DNA from: an uncultured bacterium
GTDB taxonomy: Bacteria; Cyanobacteriota; Vampirovibrionia; Gastranaerophilales; Gastranaerophilaceae
Direction: 5' to 3'
Assembly: GCA_900549855.1 (NCBI GenBank)
Contig: URPS01000038.1
Location: 1 to 21,695 of the forward strand
Length of the DNA: 21,695 nucleotides
The notes beneath the pieces are model-generated. The model searched no databases. It was given only the letters and a program-made list of their open reading frames with translations, and had not been told where the DNA came from. The stretch's first letter is position 1; the number at the start of each line of letters is the position of its first letter. The position numbers and the translations under genes are program-made. Shown piece by piece: positions 7,872 through 16,074 of the stretch.

Positions 7872-7907
7872 AAGGGAAATGATTAATTATTTGAAAGGGA
7901 TTATATT

Positions 7908-9005
7908 ATGTTAAGAGCCGGAATTGTAGGACTTCCAAATGTTGGAAAATCAACTTTGTTTAATGCACTAACTGCTACAAAAAATGCACAGAGTGCTAAT
8001 TATCCGTTTTGTACAATTGAGCCGAACGTAGGTGTAGTAGTTGTACCGGATGAAAGATTACAAATATTATCTGATTTATGCAAAGCAAAAGAAATCATTC
8101 CAACCGTCATAGAATTTGTTGACATTGCAGGACTTGTAAAAGGTGCAAGTAAGGGTGAAGGATTGGGAAACCAATTCTTGCACAACATTAGAGAAGTTGA
8201 CGCTATTATTCAAGTTGTAAGATGTTTTGATGACGAAAACACTATCCACGTTGAAGGTAAAGTTGACCCAATTTCTGACATTGAAACAATTAATACAGAA
8301 TTGGCATTAGCAGATTTAGCTTCTGTAGAAAGACGTTTACAAAGGATTTCTAAACAAGCTAAGGGCGGAGATAAAGAAGCTGTTCTTGAAGCTAATGCGT
8401 TAGAAAAATTGACACCGTTACTAAGTAATGGCACATTTATAAAATTGGAAGAACATTTTAATGAGGATGAGATTAATGTTCTTAAACCTTTGAATTTAAT
8501 GTCAGTAAAACCTGTAATCTATTGTGCCAATGTTTCTGAATTTGATTTGAAATCCGGCAATGATTATACAAAACGAGTTGAAGAATATGCAAAATCTCAC
8601 GGCGCTCAGACAGTTATTATTTGTGCAAGAATTGAAGAAGAACTTGTTGAACTTGGTGAAGAAGGTGCTAAAGAGTATTTGGAAGAGCTAGGTGTTCAAA
8701 ATAGTGGTATAGATAAGATGATTAAATCTGTTTATAAATTACTAAATTTGATTACGTTTATAACAGCCGGTGAAAAAGAAGTTCATGCTTGGACAATTAC
8801 TGAAGGAACAAAAGCTCCACAAGCAGCCGGTGTAATCCACACTGACTTTGAAAAAGGTTTCATAAGAGCAGAAGTTACAGGCTATCAAGATTTTGTAGAC
8901 AACGGTTCTTATACTGCTTGCAAAGACAAAGGTGTTACAAGACTTGAAGGCAAAGATTATGTAATGCAAGATGGCGATATTGTTCATTTTAGATTTGCTG
9001 TATAA
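7908..9005 (+). CDS. ychF: YchF/Ola1-type ribosome-binding ATPase
   Basis: YchF is a ribosome-associated P-loop NTPase of the Obg family that prefers ATP and is linked to stress and translation control. The 365-residue protein has P-loop GLPNVGKS at 8-15, the G2 region PFCTIEPNVG near 32-41, and G3 DIAGL at 71-75, followed by VKGASKGEGLGNQFL. The G4 position is NVSE (207-210) rather than NKxD, which fits the relaxed base specificity of this family. A TGS domain covers about 281-364. Length matches the family. An AAAGGG site precedes the ATG. It is divergent from the ribosomal operon. Confidence 0.97.
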   Translation: MLRAGIVGLPNVGKSTLFNALTATKNAQSANYPFCTIEPNVGVVVVPDERLQILSDLCKAKEIIPTVIEFVDIAGLVKGASKGEGLGNQFLHNIREVDAIIQVVRCFDDENTIHVEGKVDPISDIETINTELALADLASVERRLQRISKQAKGGDKEAVLEANALEKLTPLLSNGTFIKLEEHFNEDEINVLKPLNLMSVKPVIYCANVSEFDLKSGNDYTKRVEEYAKSHGAQTVIICARIEEELVELGEEGAKEYLEELGVQNSGIDKMIKSVYKLLNLITFITAGEKEVHAWTITEGTKAPQAAGVIHTDFEKGFIRAEVTGYQDFVDNGSYTACKDKGVTRLEGKDYVMQDGDIVHFRFAV

Positions 9006-9056
9006 AATAAACTCTAATTCTATAGAAAAGAATAATTGAGCGAAAAGGACAATAAT

Positions 9057-10175
9057 ATGGACAGAGTATTATCAGATAAAATTAACATTCTAAAAGCTTT
9101 AGCAATAATTCTTGTAGTATCGGGACATTTAGAATTTCGTTTTTTTGATATGTTTCCACCGTATTCTTTTCAATTAGCGCTATTTTTCTTTATATCCGGA
9201 ATGTTATTTAAGGATAAATACTTAGATAATGTTTTGAAGTATGTTAAGCGTAGAGTTAAGAGTCTTTTGGTATTGTATTTTCTATATTCAGCTTTTTATG
9301 CCATTGTTACTATTGGGCTCGAAAAACTTACCGGAAAATTTTGGGGAATGGAATTAAATCTTAAAAACTTTCTGATAACTCCTTTTTTAAATGGACATCA
9401 GTTTGATTTATCTTGCCCTATGTGGTTTGTACCACAATTATTTATCACAATGATTGTATTTTTATTCCTGCAAAGACAGTTTAGAGGGATAAATAATAGG
9501 GTAAATCAGGGAGAAAATGAAGAAACAAGCGAATGGATAAGGGCAATTTTCTATTTTGCAATTGGTTTCGCCGCAATTCCGTTAGCAAAAATATTCCCAG
9601 TAACTCCGGTTTTTCTGGTTTTAATTAGAACGATGTTTTCTTTATTATTTGTATATTTGGGACATTTTTACATAAAAAAAATTCACAATAACTACAACAT
9701 TTTTACCCCAAAAATTTTAGGTTTTGTTATTTGTATTCAAGCGATATTGTGGCATTTTAACCGAGATTTCACACCGGAGCATGGCATCGGATTAAGTTAT
9801 GTTCTAGTCTGGGCAAGATTTGATAGCCAATTAATAGTTCCGGTATTAACAAGTCTTACAGGGATTTGGTTCTCATTATTTTTCGTGGAAGTTGCTTATA
9901 ATTATATAAAAGATATAAAATTCGTAAAAATGATAGGCGAAAATACTTATCATATTATGGCAAACCACTTATTAATTATGTATATCATTACTGCAATTAT
10001 TTTTAAAATAAATGGCATTCCACTATACATAAGAAATCTGCATAATATTTATTGGATTTATAATCCGATTCAGAATACGTACTTGTACTTTGTAATAACA
10101 ATGATTGCAACAACTTATATTGGAGAAGGTTTACGAACAATCAAGAAAAAAATCCCCCTTGTTAAAGACCTTTAA
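9057..10175 (+). CDS. Membrane acyltransferase, acyltransferase-3 family
   Basis: This is a multi-pass membrane protein of the acyltransferase-3 group (OafA/WecH-like), which moves acetyl or similar groups onto sugars or cell-envelope polymers. The hallmark N-terminal helix INILKALAIILVVSGHLEF carries the conserved His (residue 24), followed by ALFFFISGMLF. About ten hydrophobic helices follow. A longer frame begins at a TTG at 9036, but the ATG at 9057 has an AAGGA site at 9045-9049 with seven-base spacing, so I chose it (372 residues). It follows ychF after 51 bases and may share its transcript. The acceptor molecule cannot be told from sequence. Confidence 0.88.
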   Translation: MDRVLSDKINILKALAIILVVSGHLEFRFFDMFPPYSFQLALFFFISGMLFKDKYLDNVLKYVKRRVKSLLVLYFLYSAFYAIVTIGLEKLTGKFWGMELNLKNFLITPFLNGHQFDLSCPMWFVPQLFITMIVFLFLQRQFRGINNRVNQGENEETSEWIRAIFYFAIGFAAIPLAKIFPVTPVFLVLIRTMFSLLFVYLGHFYIKKIHNNYNIFTPKILGFVICIQAILWHFNRDFTPEHGIGLSYVLVWARFDSQLIVPVLTSLTGIWFSLFFVEVAYNYIKDIKFVKMIGENTYHIMANHLLIMYIITAIIFKINGIPLYIRNLHNIYWIYNPIQNTYLYFVITMIATTYIGEGLRTIKKKIPLVKDL

Positions 10176-10200
10176 AGACATATAAGTTCGCTAAAAAAGT

Positions 10201-10229
10201 TTGACAATAGATTTAATTTGACGTTAAAT
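10201..10229 (+). promoter_or_regulatory. Candidate trkA promoter very close to the start codon
   Basis: A perfect TTGACA (10201-10206) is followed after 17 bases by TTAAAT (10224-10229). Transcription would then begin at about 10236-10237, next to the trkA ATG at 10237, implying a leaderless or nearly leaderless mRNA. A weak GAG at 10232-10234 is the only ribosome-site-like sequence. Confidence 0.45.
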
Positions 10230-10236
10230 AAGAGCT

Positions 10237-11580
10237 ATGAAGATAATTATTTTCGGAGCAAATGAACTTGGTTCTATGATTGCTTCTGAGTTATATACAG
10301 AAAATGATATTACAGTTGTTGATGATGAACGATATAAAACAGACGTTTTTAACAAGCTTGATGTTGGTTTTGTATCCGGTAATGCGTCTAATATAGAAGT
10401 TTTAAGACAGGCATCAATAAAAAATGCTGATGTTTTTATTGCTTGTACCGCTTCTGACGAGTTGAATATTGTAGCTTGTTTAACTGCAAAAAGAATCAGT
10501 ACAGTAAAAACAATTTGTTTTGTAAGAAAAGAAGAATATAAATATTCTTTAGGCTTGGCAAAAGATGCTGAATACAATTGCGATTTTTATATAGATAACG
10601 TTGTTTGGCCGGAAGAACTTTTGACACAAGAAATTTTTAGAATTATTACTGTAGCTAAAGCTCTTGATGTTGAACATTTTGCGGATGGTAGAGCAAGACT
10701 TTTGGAATACAAAATTGCAAAAAATTCCATTCTGGTTAATCAAATGGTTAAGAATTGTGATTTCCCTAAAGATACTGTAATTGTCGGAATTACGAGAAAT
10801 TCAGAATTATTTATACCAAATGGTGAAACAGTTTTACACGAAGATGACAAAGTTATTTTTATGGGATTATCAAACTCCTTAGATATTTTAGCCGGTAAAT
10901 TTTTCCACGAAAAAGAATTTGTAAAAAATGTTGCCATTATTGGTGGCGGAAATGTAGGATTAAAATTAGCTAAAAATCTTGAAGATTTAAAATTAAACTT
11001 AAAGATTATTGAAAAAGACCCTGCAAGATGTGAATACTTATCACAAGAACTTAATAACACATTAATAATTAACGGTGACGGCACAGATTTAGAATTACTG
11101 AACGAAGAAGATATCGCAGCTTCAGATGTTGTTGTTAGTGTTACAAATAATGACGAGAAGAACTTGCTTTGTTCTTTGTTAGTAAAACATATGGGCGCAA
11201 CCAGAGTAATTTCAAGAGTTTCAAAAAGTACAAATGTCGAACTTTTTGAACGTGTAGGAATTGATATTGCAATTTCTTCAAAAACAGCATCTTTGAATGA
11301 AATTAAGAATAACATAAAAGAAACAAATATCGGTATCTTAGCAACAGTTGAACAAGGCAAGGGGGAAGTCCTTGTTATTGAAATACCGGAAAATTACCAG
11401 ACAAAGAAAATTATGGAATTAAGATTACCTGCAAAAGCAATTGTTGGAGTTATTCAGCGTAGAAAAAGAATCATTATTCCAAATGGTGCAACTCAAATTA
11501 TGAGCGGAGATAATTTGATTATATTTACAACAAGCGAAAACGCTCCGATTATTAAGAATTTCTTCGAGGAAATTGAATGA
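10237..11580 (+). CDS. trkA: Trk potassium uptake regulatory subunit TrkA
   Basis: TrkA is the cytoplasmic nucleotide-binding ring that gates the TrkH potassium channel. The 447-residue protein is the usual double form: RCK-N domain at about 1-120, RCK-C at about 140-222, RCK-N at about 230-350 and RCK-C at about 365-445. The second Rossmann motif is GGGNVG (236-241). The first, GANELG (7-12), lacks the middle Gly of GxGxxG, so nucleotide binding in the first half may be altered. The ATG begins the family start MKIIIFGANELG. The stop overlaps the trkH start by four bases (ATGA), so the pair is one coupled unit. Confidence 0.96.
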   Translation: MKIIIFGANELGSMIASELYTENDITVVDDERYKTDVFNKLDVGFVSGNASNIEVLRQASIKNADVFIACTASDELNIVACLTAKRISTVKTICFVRKEEYKYSLGLAKDAEYNCDFYIDNVVWPEELLTQEIFRIITVAKALDVEHFADGRARLLEYKIAKNSILVNQMVKNCDFPKDTVIVGITRNSELFIPNGETVLHEDDKVIFMGLSNSLDILAGKFFHEKEFVKNVAIIGGGNVGLKLAKNLEDLKLNLKIIEKDPARCEYLSQELNNTLIINGDGTDLELLNEEDIAASDVVVSVTNNDEKNLLCSLLVKHMGATRVISRVSKSTNVELFERVGIDIAISSKTASLNEIKNNIKETNIGILATVEQGKGEVLVIEIPENYQTKKIMELRLPAKAIVGVIQRRKRIIIPNGATQIMSGDNLIIFTTSENAPIIKNFFEEIE

Positions 11581-13040
11581 GATTAACTTATTTAGCATAT
11601 TCGTTCAGTTTAACAATAATGTACTTTAGTTTCGTACTTTTGCTTCCAATCTTGGTTGCCTTGTATTACCACGAAATAAATGCGATTTTTCCGTTCTTGA
11701 TATCCGCAGCTGCCGCTTTAATGATATCTGTAACCTTAAAAAAACTAGTTCAAGGTGTTTCGCAAATAAAAAGCATTAATGATATCAAGAAATCAGAAGG
11801 TTTGTGTGTTGTATCTTTTTCTTGGATTTTCGCAGCAATAATAGCAGCTATACCGTATTTATTTTTTGGATTCAGCCCTATTGATGCTCTTTTTGAAGCA
11901 ACATCCGGAATTACAACAACAGGTGCTACTATTTTAACAAATTTTGATTACCCAAATGCTCTATTCTTTTGGCGTTCATTTACACAATGGTTGGGCGGTA
12001 TGGGAATTATTGTCTTATTTATAGCAATATTGCCGCAGTTTGCTATTGCCGGTCGTCAAATGTTTTTTGCAGAAGCCCCAGGCCCTACTGAAGAAAAATT
12101 TACACCAAGGATTAAAAGTACCGCTGCGGCTTTATGGAAAGTTTATGCCGGACTTACAGTATTTGAAATTATTTTATTAAAATTAAACGGTATGACCAGT
12201 TTTGGTGCAATTTGCGTTTCTTTTTCTTCAATATCTGGTGGGGGGTTATCACCTTACAGTCAAAGTATGGTTGGAATATCTATTCCACTTTTGTGGATAA
12301 TCTCTTATTTTATGTTTTTTGCCGGTTCAAGTTTTAACTTACAATATAAAGTTTGGACAAAATTTAATCCGTTATTATTATTCAAAAATGAAGAATTCAA
12401 AGTTTATTTTTCAGCAGTAATGTTAATTGCAATTCTTTTAAGCTTTTCATTATTTTTTAATATGAATTATAGTTTTACGAACAGTATTAGTCACGCATTT
12501 TTCCAAGTTACTTCAATGGCATCATCGACAGGTTTTTGTAGTGTTGATTATGCAAAATGGGATTATGTAAGTAAACTTCTTTTATTCTCAATTATGTTAT
12601 TCGGAAGTTGCGCAAGCTCTGCCGGTGGAGGATTAAAAGTTGCAAGATGGCTTTTAGTATTCAAAGTTATGAAAACAGAAATGTTAAAAATTTTACATCC
12701 AAAAGCAGTTTGCAATATCAAGGTCGGTAATTATTCTGTGCCAAAAGAAGTTATTGACCAAACTTTAATGTTTGTAACATTCTATTTTGTAACAATAGCT
12801 CTTTCTGCAATTTCAATCGGAGCAATTGAACATAATACAACAATTGCAATTACTGGTACTGTGAGTTCAATCGGAAATATTGGTGCTGCATTTGGAAAAC
12901 TATGCGCACTAGAATCATTTGCACCACTACATTGCGGGACCAAAATGATAATTATTTTTAATATGATGTTCGGCAGATTGGAATTAATTCCATTTTTAGT
13001 TTTGTTCCAAAAAGATTTTTGGACGCTACGTATGAAGTAA
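11577..13040 (+). CDS. trkH: Trk potassium transporter membrane subunit TrkH
   Basis: TrkH is the potassium-conducting membrane subunit of the Trk system. The 487-residue protein has the four pore loops of the family: TTTGAT (113-118), ISGGGLS (219-225), SSTGFCS (316-322) and SIGNIGAAFG (431-440). It ends with the typical FGRLELIPFLVL. The second loop reads SGGGLS where many relatives have a TGGFS-like filter; the central glycines are kept. Hydrophobic helices flank each loop. Translation is coupled to trkA by a four-base overlap. A GC-rich hairpin repeat followed by TTTTAT lies 10-80 bases after the stop and may end the transcript. Confidence 0.96.
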   Translation: MRLTYLAYSFSLTIMYFSFVLLLPILVALYYHEINAIFPFLISAAAALMISVTLKKLVQGVSQIKSINDIKKSEGLCVVSFSWIFAAIIAAIPYLFFGFSPIDALFEATSGITTTGATILTNFDYPNALFFWRSFTQWLGGMGIIVLFIAILPQFAIAGRQMFFAEAPGPTEEKFTPRIKSTAAALWKVYAGLTVFEIILLKLNGMTSFGAICVSFSSISGGGLSPYSQSMVGISIPLLWIISYFMFFAGSSFNLQYKVWTKFNPLLLFKNEEFKVYFSAVMLIAILLSFSLFFNMNYSFTNSISHAFFQVTSMASSTGFCSVDYAKWDYVSKLLLFSIMLFGSCASSAGGGLKVARWLLVFKVMKTEMLKILHPKAVCNIKVGNYSVPKEVIDQTLMFVTFYFVTIALSAISIGAIEHNTTIAITGTVSSIGNIGAAFGKLCALESFAPLHCGTKMIIIFNMMFGRLELIPFLVLFQKDFWTLRMK

Positions 13041-13050
13041 CTCATATATA

Positions 13051-13117
13051 CCCTCGCCCCTTGTGGGAGAGGGAGCAGTCGTGTGAACGTTAGTGAACTA
13101 CGAATGCGGGTGAGGGG
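13051..13117. repeat. GC-rich hairpin repeat after trkH
   Basis: A GC-rich block stands out from the AT-rich surroundings. Outer arms 13051-13059 and 13108-13116 pair at eight of nine positions plus one G-T pair. A nested hairpin at 13053-13071 pairs CTC/GAG and CCC/GGG. It resembles the 'ccctc...gggagaggg...ggtgaggg' intergenic repeats I recall from many genomes. The 16 bases at 13090-13105 match 13 of 16 bases at 6142-6157 in the GTGAATAG repeat. TTTTAT follows, so it may also act as a terminator for trkAH. Confidence 0.6.
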
Positions 13118-13179
13118 TTTTATAAATTTTAGCCGTCACCATATTTTTATGTTAAAATCATCTTAAAGAGGTTAAATTT

Positions 13180-13791
13180 ATGTCAATAAAAAAAGTTGTA
13201 AGATATGGCGAACCGTCTTTAAGACAACCGTCAAAAGAGGTTCATAAAGTTTCTCAAAAAATAAAAAATCTTGTTGCAGATTTATTGGATACAATGTATG
13301 CCCAAAATGGTGTCGGACTTGCTGCACCACAGATTGGGGAAAATTACAGAGTGTTCGTAATTGATGTTTCTACCGGCAATGAACCGCTTAATCCTATGGT
13401 TTTTATTAATCCTAAAATTATTAAAAAATCGGGTGCTGTAATTAGTCATGAAGGTTGCTTAAGTTTTCCGGAAGCATTTACTGATGTAAGAAGATATGCA
13501 AATGTTATGATTAAAGCGCTCGATAGGAATGGTCGCTCTTTCGTATTGGAAGCCAAAGACGGCACGCTTTTAGCTAGAGCTATTCAACATGAATTTGATC
13601 ACTTAGACGGAATATTATTTATTGACCACGTGATAAATCGTTTTGAAGCAGAAGAAGTTTTGAAAAAGAATAATCTTCCGGATATTCAGCTTGATAAAAT
13701 CTTGGATGAACCGGAACTTGCTGAACAAATAGAAGTTCTTTTGAAAGAAAAAGTTGAAAACGAAAAGTCTGAAAATTCAGAAAAAGAATAA
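13180..13791 (+). CDS. def: Peptide deformylase
   Basis: Def removes the formyl group from the N-terminal Met of new proteins, using a metal ion. All three family motifs are present: GVGLAAPQIG (44-53), EGCLSFPE (91-98) with metal-binding Cys93, and QHEFDH (136-141) with His137 and His141 as ligands and Glu138 as the catalytic acid. The 203-residue length is slightly above average because of a charged C-terminal tail from about 155 onward, rich in Glu and Lys. An AAGAGG ribosome-binding site lies eight bases before the ATG. It is followed by a small orphan gene and then fmt, its functional partner. Confidence 0.97.
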   Translation: MSIKKVVRYGEPSLRQPSKEVHKVSQKIKNLVADLLDTMYAQNGVGLAAPQIGENYRVFVIDVSTGNEPLNPMVFINPKIIKKSGAVISHEGCLSFPEAFTDVRRYANVMIKALDRNGRSFVLEAKDGTLLARAIQHEFDHLDGILFIDHVINRFEAEEVLKKNNLPDIQLDKILDEPELAEQIEVLLKEKVENEKSENSEKE

Positions 13792-13805
13792 AACAAGGAG
13801 GGGCT

Positions 13806-14066
13806 ATGAAGGTTTCTGCAATAAGTTTTCAAGGTGATTTGACAAAAGGGAGAAAAAAATTTGAAAAACTCCCTCTTATTGAGCAAATAGCATTAAAATC
13901 TAAGGAAAATGCAAGACAGAAATTTAATCAAACACATTTTCCGCCAATTCCGGAACAAAAAGGTGATTTAGCGGATTATGTGCGCCATATTGTTATGATG
14001 GAAAATATTGTTAAAAATAAAGCGAATGAAATATTTAAAAATGTTAGAAACGCATTAAAGATATAA
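13806..14066 (+). CDS. Small unrecognised protein between def and fmt
   Basis: I do not recognise this 86-residue protein. It is preceded by the strongest ribosome-binding site in the window (AAGGAGGG at 13795-13802), and it lies 14 bases after def in the same direction, so it is very likely translated. It is basic and soluble with no signal peptide or membrane helix. The first ten residues, MKVSAISFQG, resemble a short I-S/T-F-x-G start that I recall from other proteins of gut Melainabacteria, but this is a weak memory. The rest looks helical. Its place between def and fmt may be chance insertion into the operon or a link to initiator-Met handling. Confidence 0.75.
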   Translation: MKVSAISFQGDLTKGRKKFEKLPLIEQIALKSKENARQKFNQTHFPPIPEQKGDLADYVRHIVMMENIVKNKANEIFKNVRNALKI

Positions 14067-14081
14067 TTTTAAATTTACAAA

Positions 14082-14107
14082 TGTAGGTCAGGCATGGTCT
14101 GACAAAA
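14082..14107. repeat. Short REP-like hairpin before fmt
   Basis: A seven-base-pair hairpin (14087-14093 with 14097-14103, including one G-T pair; loop ATG) is preceded by TGTAG and followed by AAAAG. The outline is the same as the larger element at 6084-6131 read on the other strand. It sits just upstream of fmt. Confidence 0.5.
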
Positions 14108-14134
14108 GTTTTAATGTCACTTATAAGGAATTTT

Positions 14135-15052
14135 ATGATAAACATAGTATTTTTTGGGACTCCGGATATCGGATTAAAATCGTTAGAGCATTTTTATAAT
14201 TCAGATACATTTAATGTTCAAGCTGTTGTAACACAACCAGACAAACCATCAGGTCGTGGGCATAAATTAACTCCAAGTCCGATTAAGCAATTTGCTGTTG
14301 AACATAATATTCCTGTTTTTCAGCCAAAATCAATTAGAAAAGAGCCGGATATTATTGAAGCATTAAAAAATCTTGCTCCGGATTTTTTTGTTACATTTGC
14401 ATTTGGACAAATTCTTTCACAAGAAGTTCTTGATATCCCAAAATTTGAAACAATAAATCTTCACGTATCATTATTGCCAAAATATAGAGGTGCTAATCCA
14501 ATCCAAAGAGCGATAATTAATGGCGACAAAGAAACCGGAATTTGTACTATGATTACGGAATTAGGGTTGGATTGTGGTGATATTTGCATGAAATATCCGA
14601 TTGAAATTACTCCTAACATGAATTGCGTGGAGTTGTTCGAACTTTGTGCTGCAAACTCTCCGGAACTATTGGAAAAAACATTAATCGGAATTAAGGAGGG
14701 AACTCTGAAGCCTGTTCCGCAATGCGAAGATGGAGTTTGTTTTGCAGATAAGTTACAAAAAGAAGAATGCAAGATAGATTGGACGAAATCCGCTCAAGAA
14801 ATACACAATCTTGTACGTGGTGTTTACAAATGTCCGGGAGCATTTTTTGATTACAATGGAAAAATTATAAAAGTCTTGGAAACAGAGCCTTTAAAAGAAG
14901 ATGTTAGTGGTGAAATTGGTTCTTTTGTAAGATTTTCAAAACTCGGTATTGACGTAAAAACAGGAAAAGGGCTTTTGCGTTTGATAAAAATTAAACCGGA
15001 AGGTAAGGGCGAAATGCTTGCTAGAGATTGGGCAAACGGAATTAAGCACTAA
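14135..15052 (+). CDS. fmt: Methionyl-tRNA formyltransferase
   Basis: Fmt formylates Met-tRNA(fMet) using 10-formyltetrahydrofolate. From the chosen start the protein has 305 residues: MINIVFFGTPDIG at the start, then VVTQPDKPSGRGHKLTPSPI (31-50). The catalytic region NLHVSLLPKYRGANPIQRAI contains Asn108 and His110, and LDCGD contains Asp146. The C-terminal tRNA-binding domain covers about 210-305. A longer frame starts at 14114, but the family start MxIVFFGTP and the AAGGAA site at 14125-14130 both favour the ATG at 14135. It follows def and the 86-residue gene in the same direction, with a REP-like hairpin in between. Confidence 0.96.
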   Translation: MINIVFFGTPDIGLKSLEHFYNSDTFNVQAVVTQPDKPSGRGHKLTPSPIKQFAVEHNIPVFQPKSIRKEPDIIEALKNLAPDFFVTFAFGQILSQEVLDIPKFETINLHVSLLPKYRGANPIQRAIINGDKETGICTMITELGLDCGDICMKYPIEITPNMNCVELFELCAANSPELLEKTLIGIKEGTLKPVPQCEDGVCFADKLQKEECKIDWTKSAQEIHNLVRGVYKCPGAFFDYNGKIIKVLETEPLKEDVSGEIGSFVRFSKLGIDVKTGKGLLRLIKIKPEGKGEMLARDWANGIKH

Positions 15053-15107
15053 TATTCAAATGTTTTTAATCAGAAGAACTTTCTATTTCTTATAAAGGGT
15101 AAAGGGA

Positions 15108-16064
15108 TTAAAGACATAATATTTTATCTAATTTCCGGAAGATTTCTTCCAAATTATCCATCAAAACTAATTCTCCTCTTAGTCTTGATGCTCCTGTAAA
15201 TCCGTTTACATAGTATGGATAAAATTTTCTGCAAAACTTTACACCAACGTTTTCGCCACGAAATTCGACTTCTTTATTTAGATGTTTCTTTAGTGTTAAT
15301 ATTTTTTCTTCTAATGTTGGCGGAGCAATATATTCGCCGGAATTGAGATATTTTTCTACTCTATAAAGCAATGAAGGATCGCCCAGACATCCACGTCCGA
15401 TTGCGACACCGTCGGCTTGAGATTCTTCCAGACATTGAACAGCCGTTTCTATGGAAACGACATCACCGTTTGCAAAAACAGGAATATCAACATTGCGTTT
15501 TAGTTCTGCAATTTTTTTCCAATCCGCTTTTCCGCCATACATTTGAGAGCGAGTTCTACCATGAATTGTAATAAAATCTGCTCCGGCTTCTTGCATTTTT
15601 TGCCCGTATTCTACATAATTTAATTCATCAAAAGTGTAACCAAGACGAAATTTTACGCTCAATGGGATTGTTATATTAGATTTTACAGTACGTACAATTT
15701 CTTGTGCCAAATCTACATGACGCATAAGCGCACATCCGTCAGTTCCCTTAACCACCTTATTCACAGGACACCCCATGTTGATATCTATCATATCAGCATA
15801 TTTTTGTAAATAATTTGCACAATCCGCCAACATTTTGGGCTTATGTCCGCTTAATTGATAAGATATAGGAGAATGATTTTCATCCTTTGCCACAATATCC
15901 GTATCCTTCACTTGGGTAAGAGCTTCTGAACTTATCATTTCTGTTGTTAGAAGACAACTCTTTGAATACTCTCGAACAAGTGAGCGCAAGACATAATCCG
16001 TTATACCTGCCATTGGAGCAAGTGAAACTCTGCTTGATATTAAATCTTTTACTTTGCTATTCAT
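15108..16064 (-). CDS. dusB: tRNA-dihydrouridine synthase (DusB-like)
   Basis: Dus enzymes reduce specific uridines of tRNA to dihydrouridine with FMN and NADPH. The 318-residue product shows LAPMAGITD (15-23), DINMGCPVNKVVKGTDGCAL with catalytic Cys99, IHGRTRSQMYGGKADW, ANGDV and AIGRGCLGDPSLL. This is the FMN-binding barrel, followed by a C-terminal helical domain. The frame extends to a TTG at 16085, which has no ribosome site and would overlap the TPR gene. Two ATGs (16067, 16064) follow an AAAGAG, so I chose the second; this start is uncertain by up to seven residues. The subfamily (DusB) is a likely but not certain assignment. Confidence 0.92.
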   Translation of the reverse strand: MNSKVKDLISSRVSLAPMAGITDYVLRSLVREYSKSCLLTTEMISSEALTQVKDTDIVAKDENHSPISYQLSGHKPKMLADCANYLQKYADMIDINMGCPVNKVVKGTDGCALMRHVDLAQEIVRTVKSNITIPLSVKFRLGYTFDELNYVEYGQKMQEAGADFITIHGRTRSQMYGGKADWKKIAELKRNVDIPVFANGDVVSIETAVQCLEESQADGVAIGRGCLGDPSLLYRVEKYLNSGEYIAPPTLEEKILTLKKHLNKEVEFRGENVGVKFCRKFYPYYVNGFTGASRLRGELVLMDNLEEIFRKLDKILCL

Positions 16065-16074
16065 CATCTCTTTG

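Larger units (their letters stand above)
7578..7907. other. Divergent promoter region between infA and ychF
   Basis: This 330-base AT-rich stretch holds no open frame worth calling. The left part should contain the promoter and about 80 bases of leader for the ribosomal operon (minus strand; see 7664-7693). The right part should hold the ychF promoter, with a TATAAT at 7866-7871. A weak hairpin at 7761-7775 (CCTTT/AAAGG followed by TTTTT) might be a terminator remnant, but it is too short to call. Confidence 0.6.

Noticed and set aside
9036..9056. TTG start seven codons upstream for the acyltransferase
   Set aside because: The ATG at 9057 has a well-spaced AAGGA site; the TTG has none.
10740..11360. 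A 206-codon minus-strand frame inside trkA
   Set aside because: It is an antisense shadow of an intact trkA, Ser/Phe-rich with no family features.
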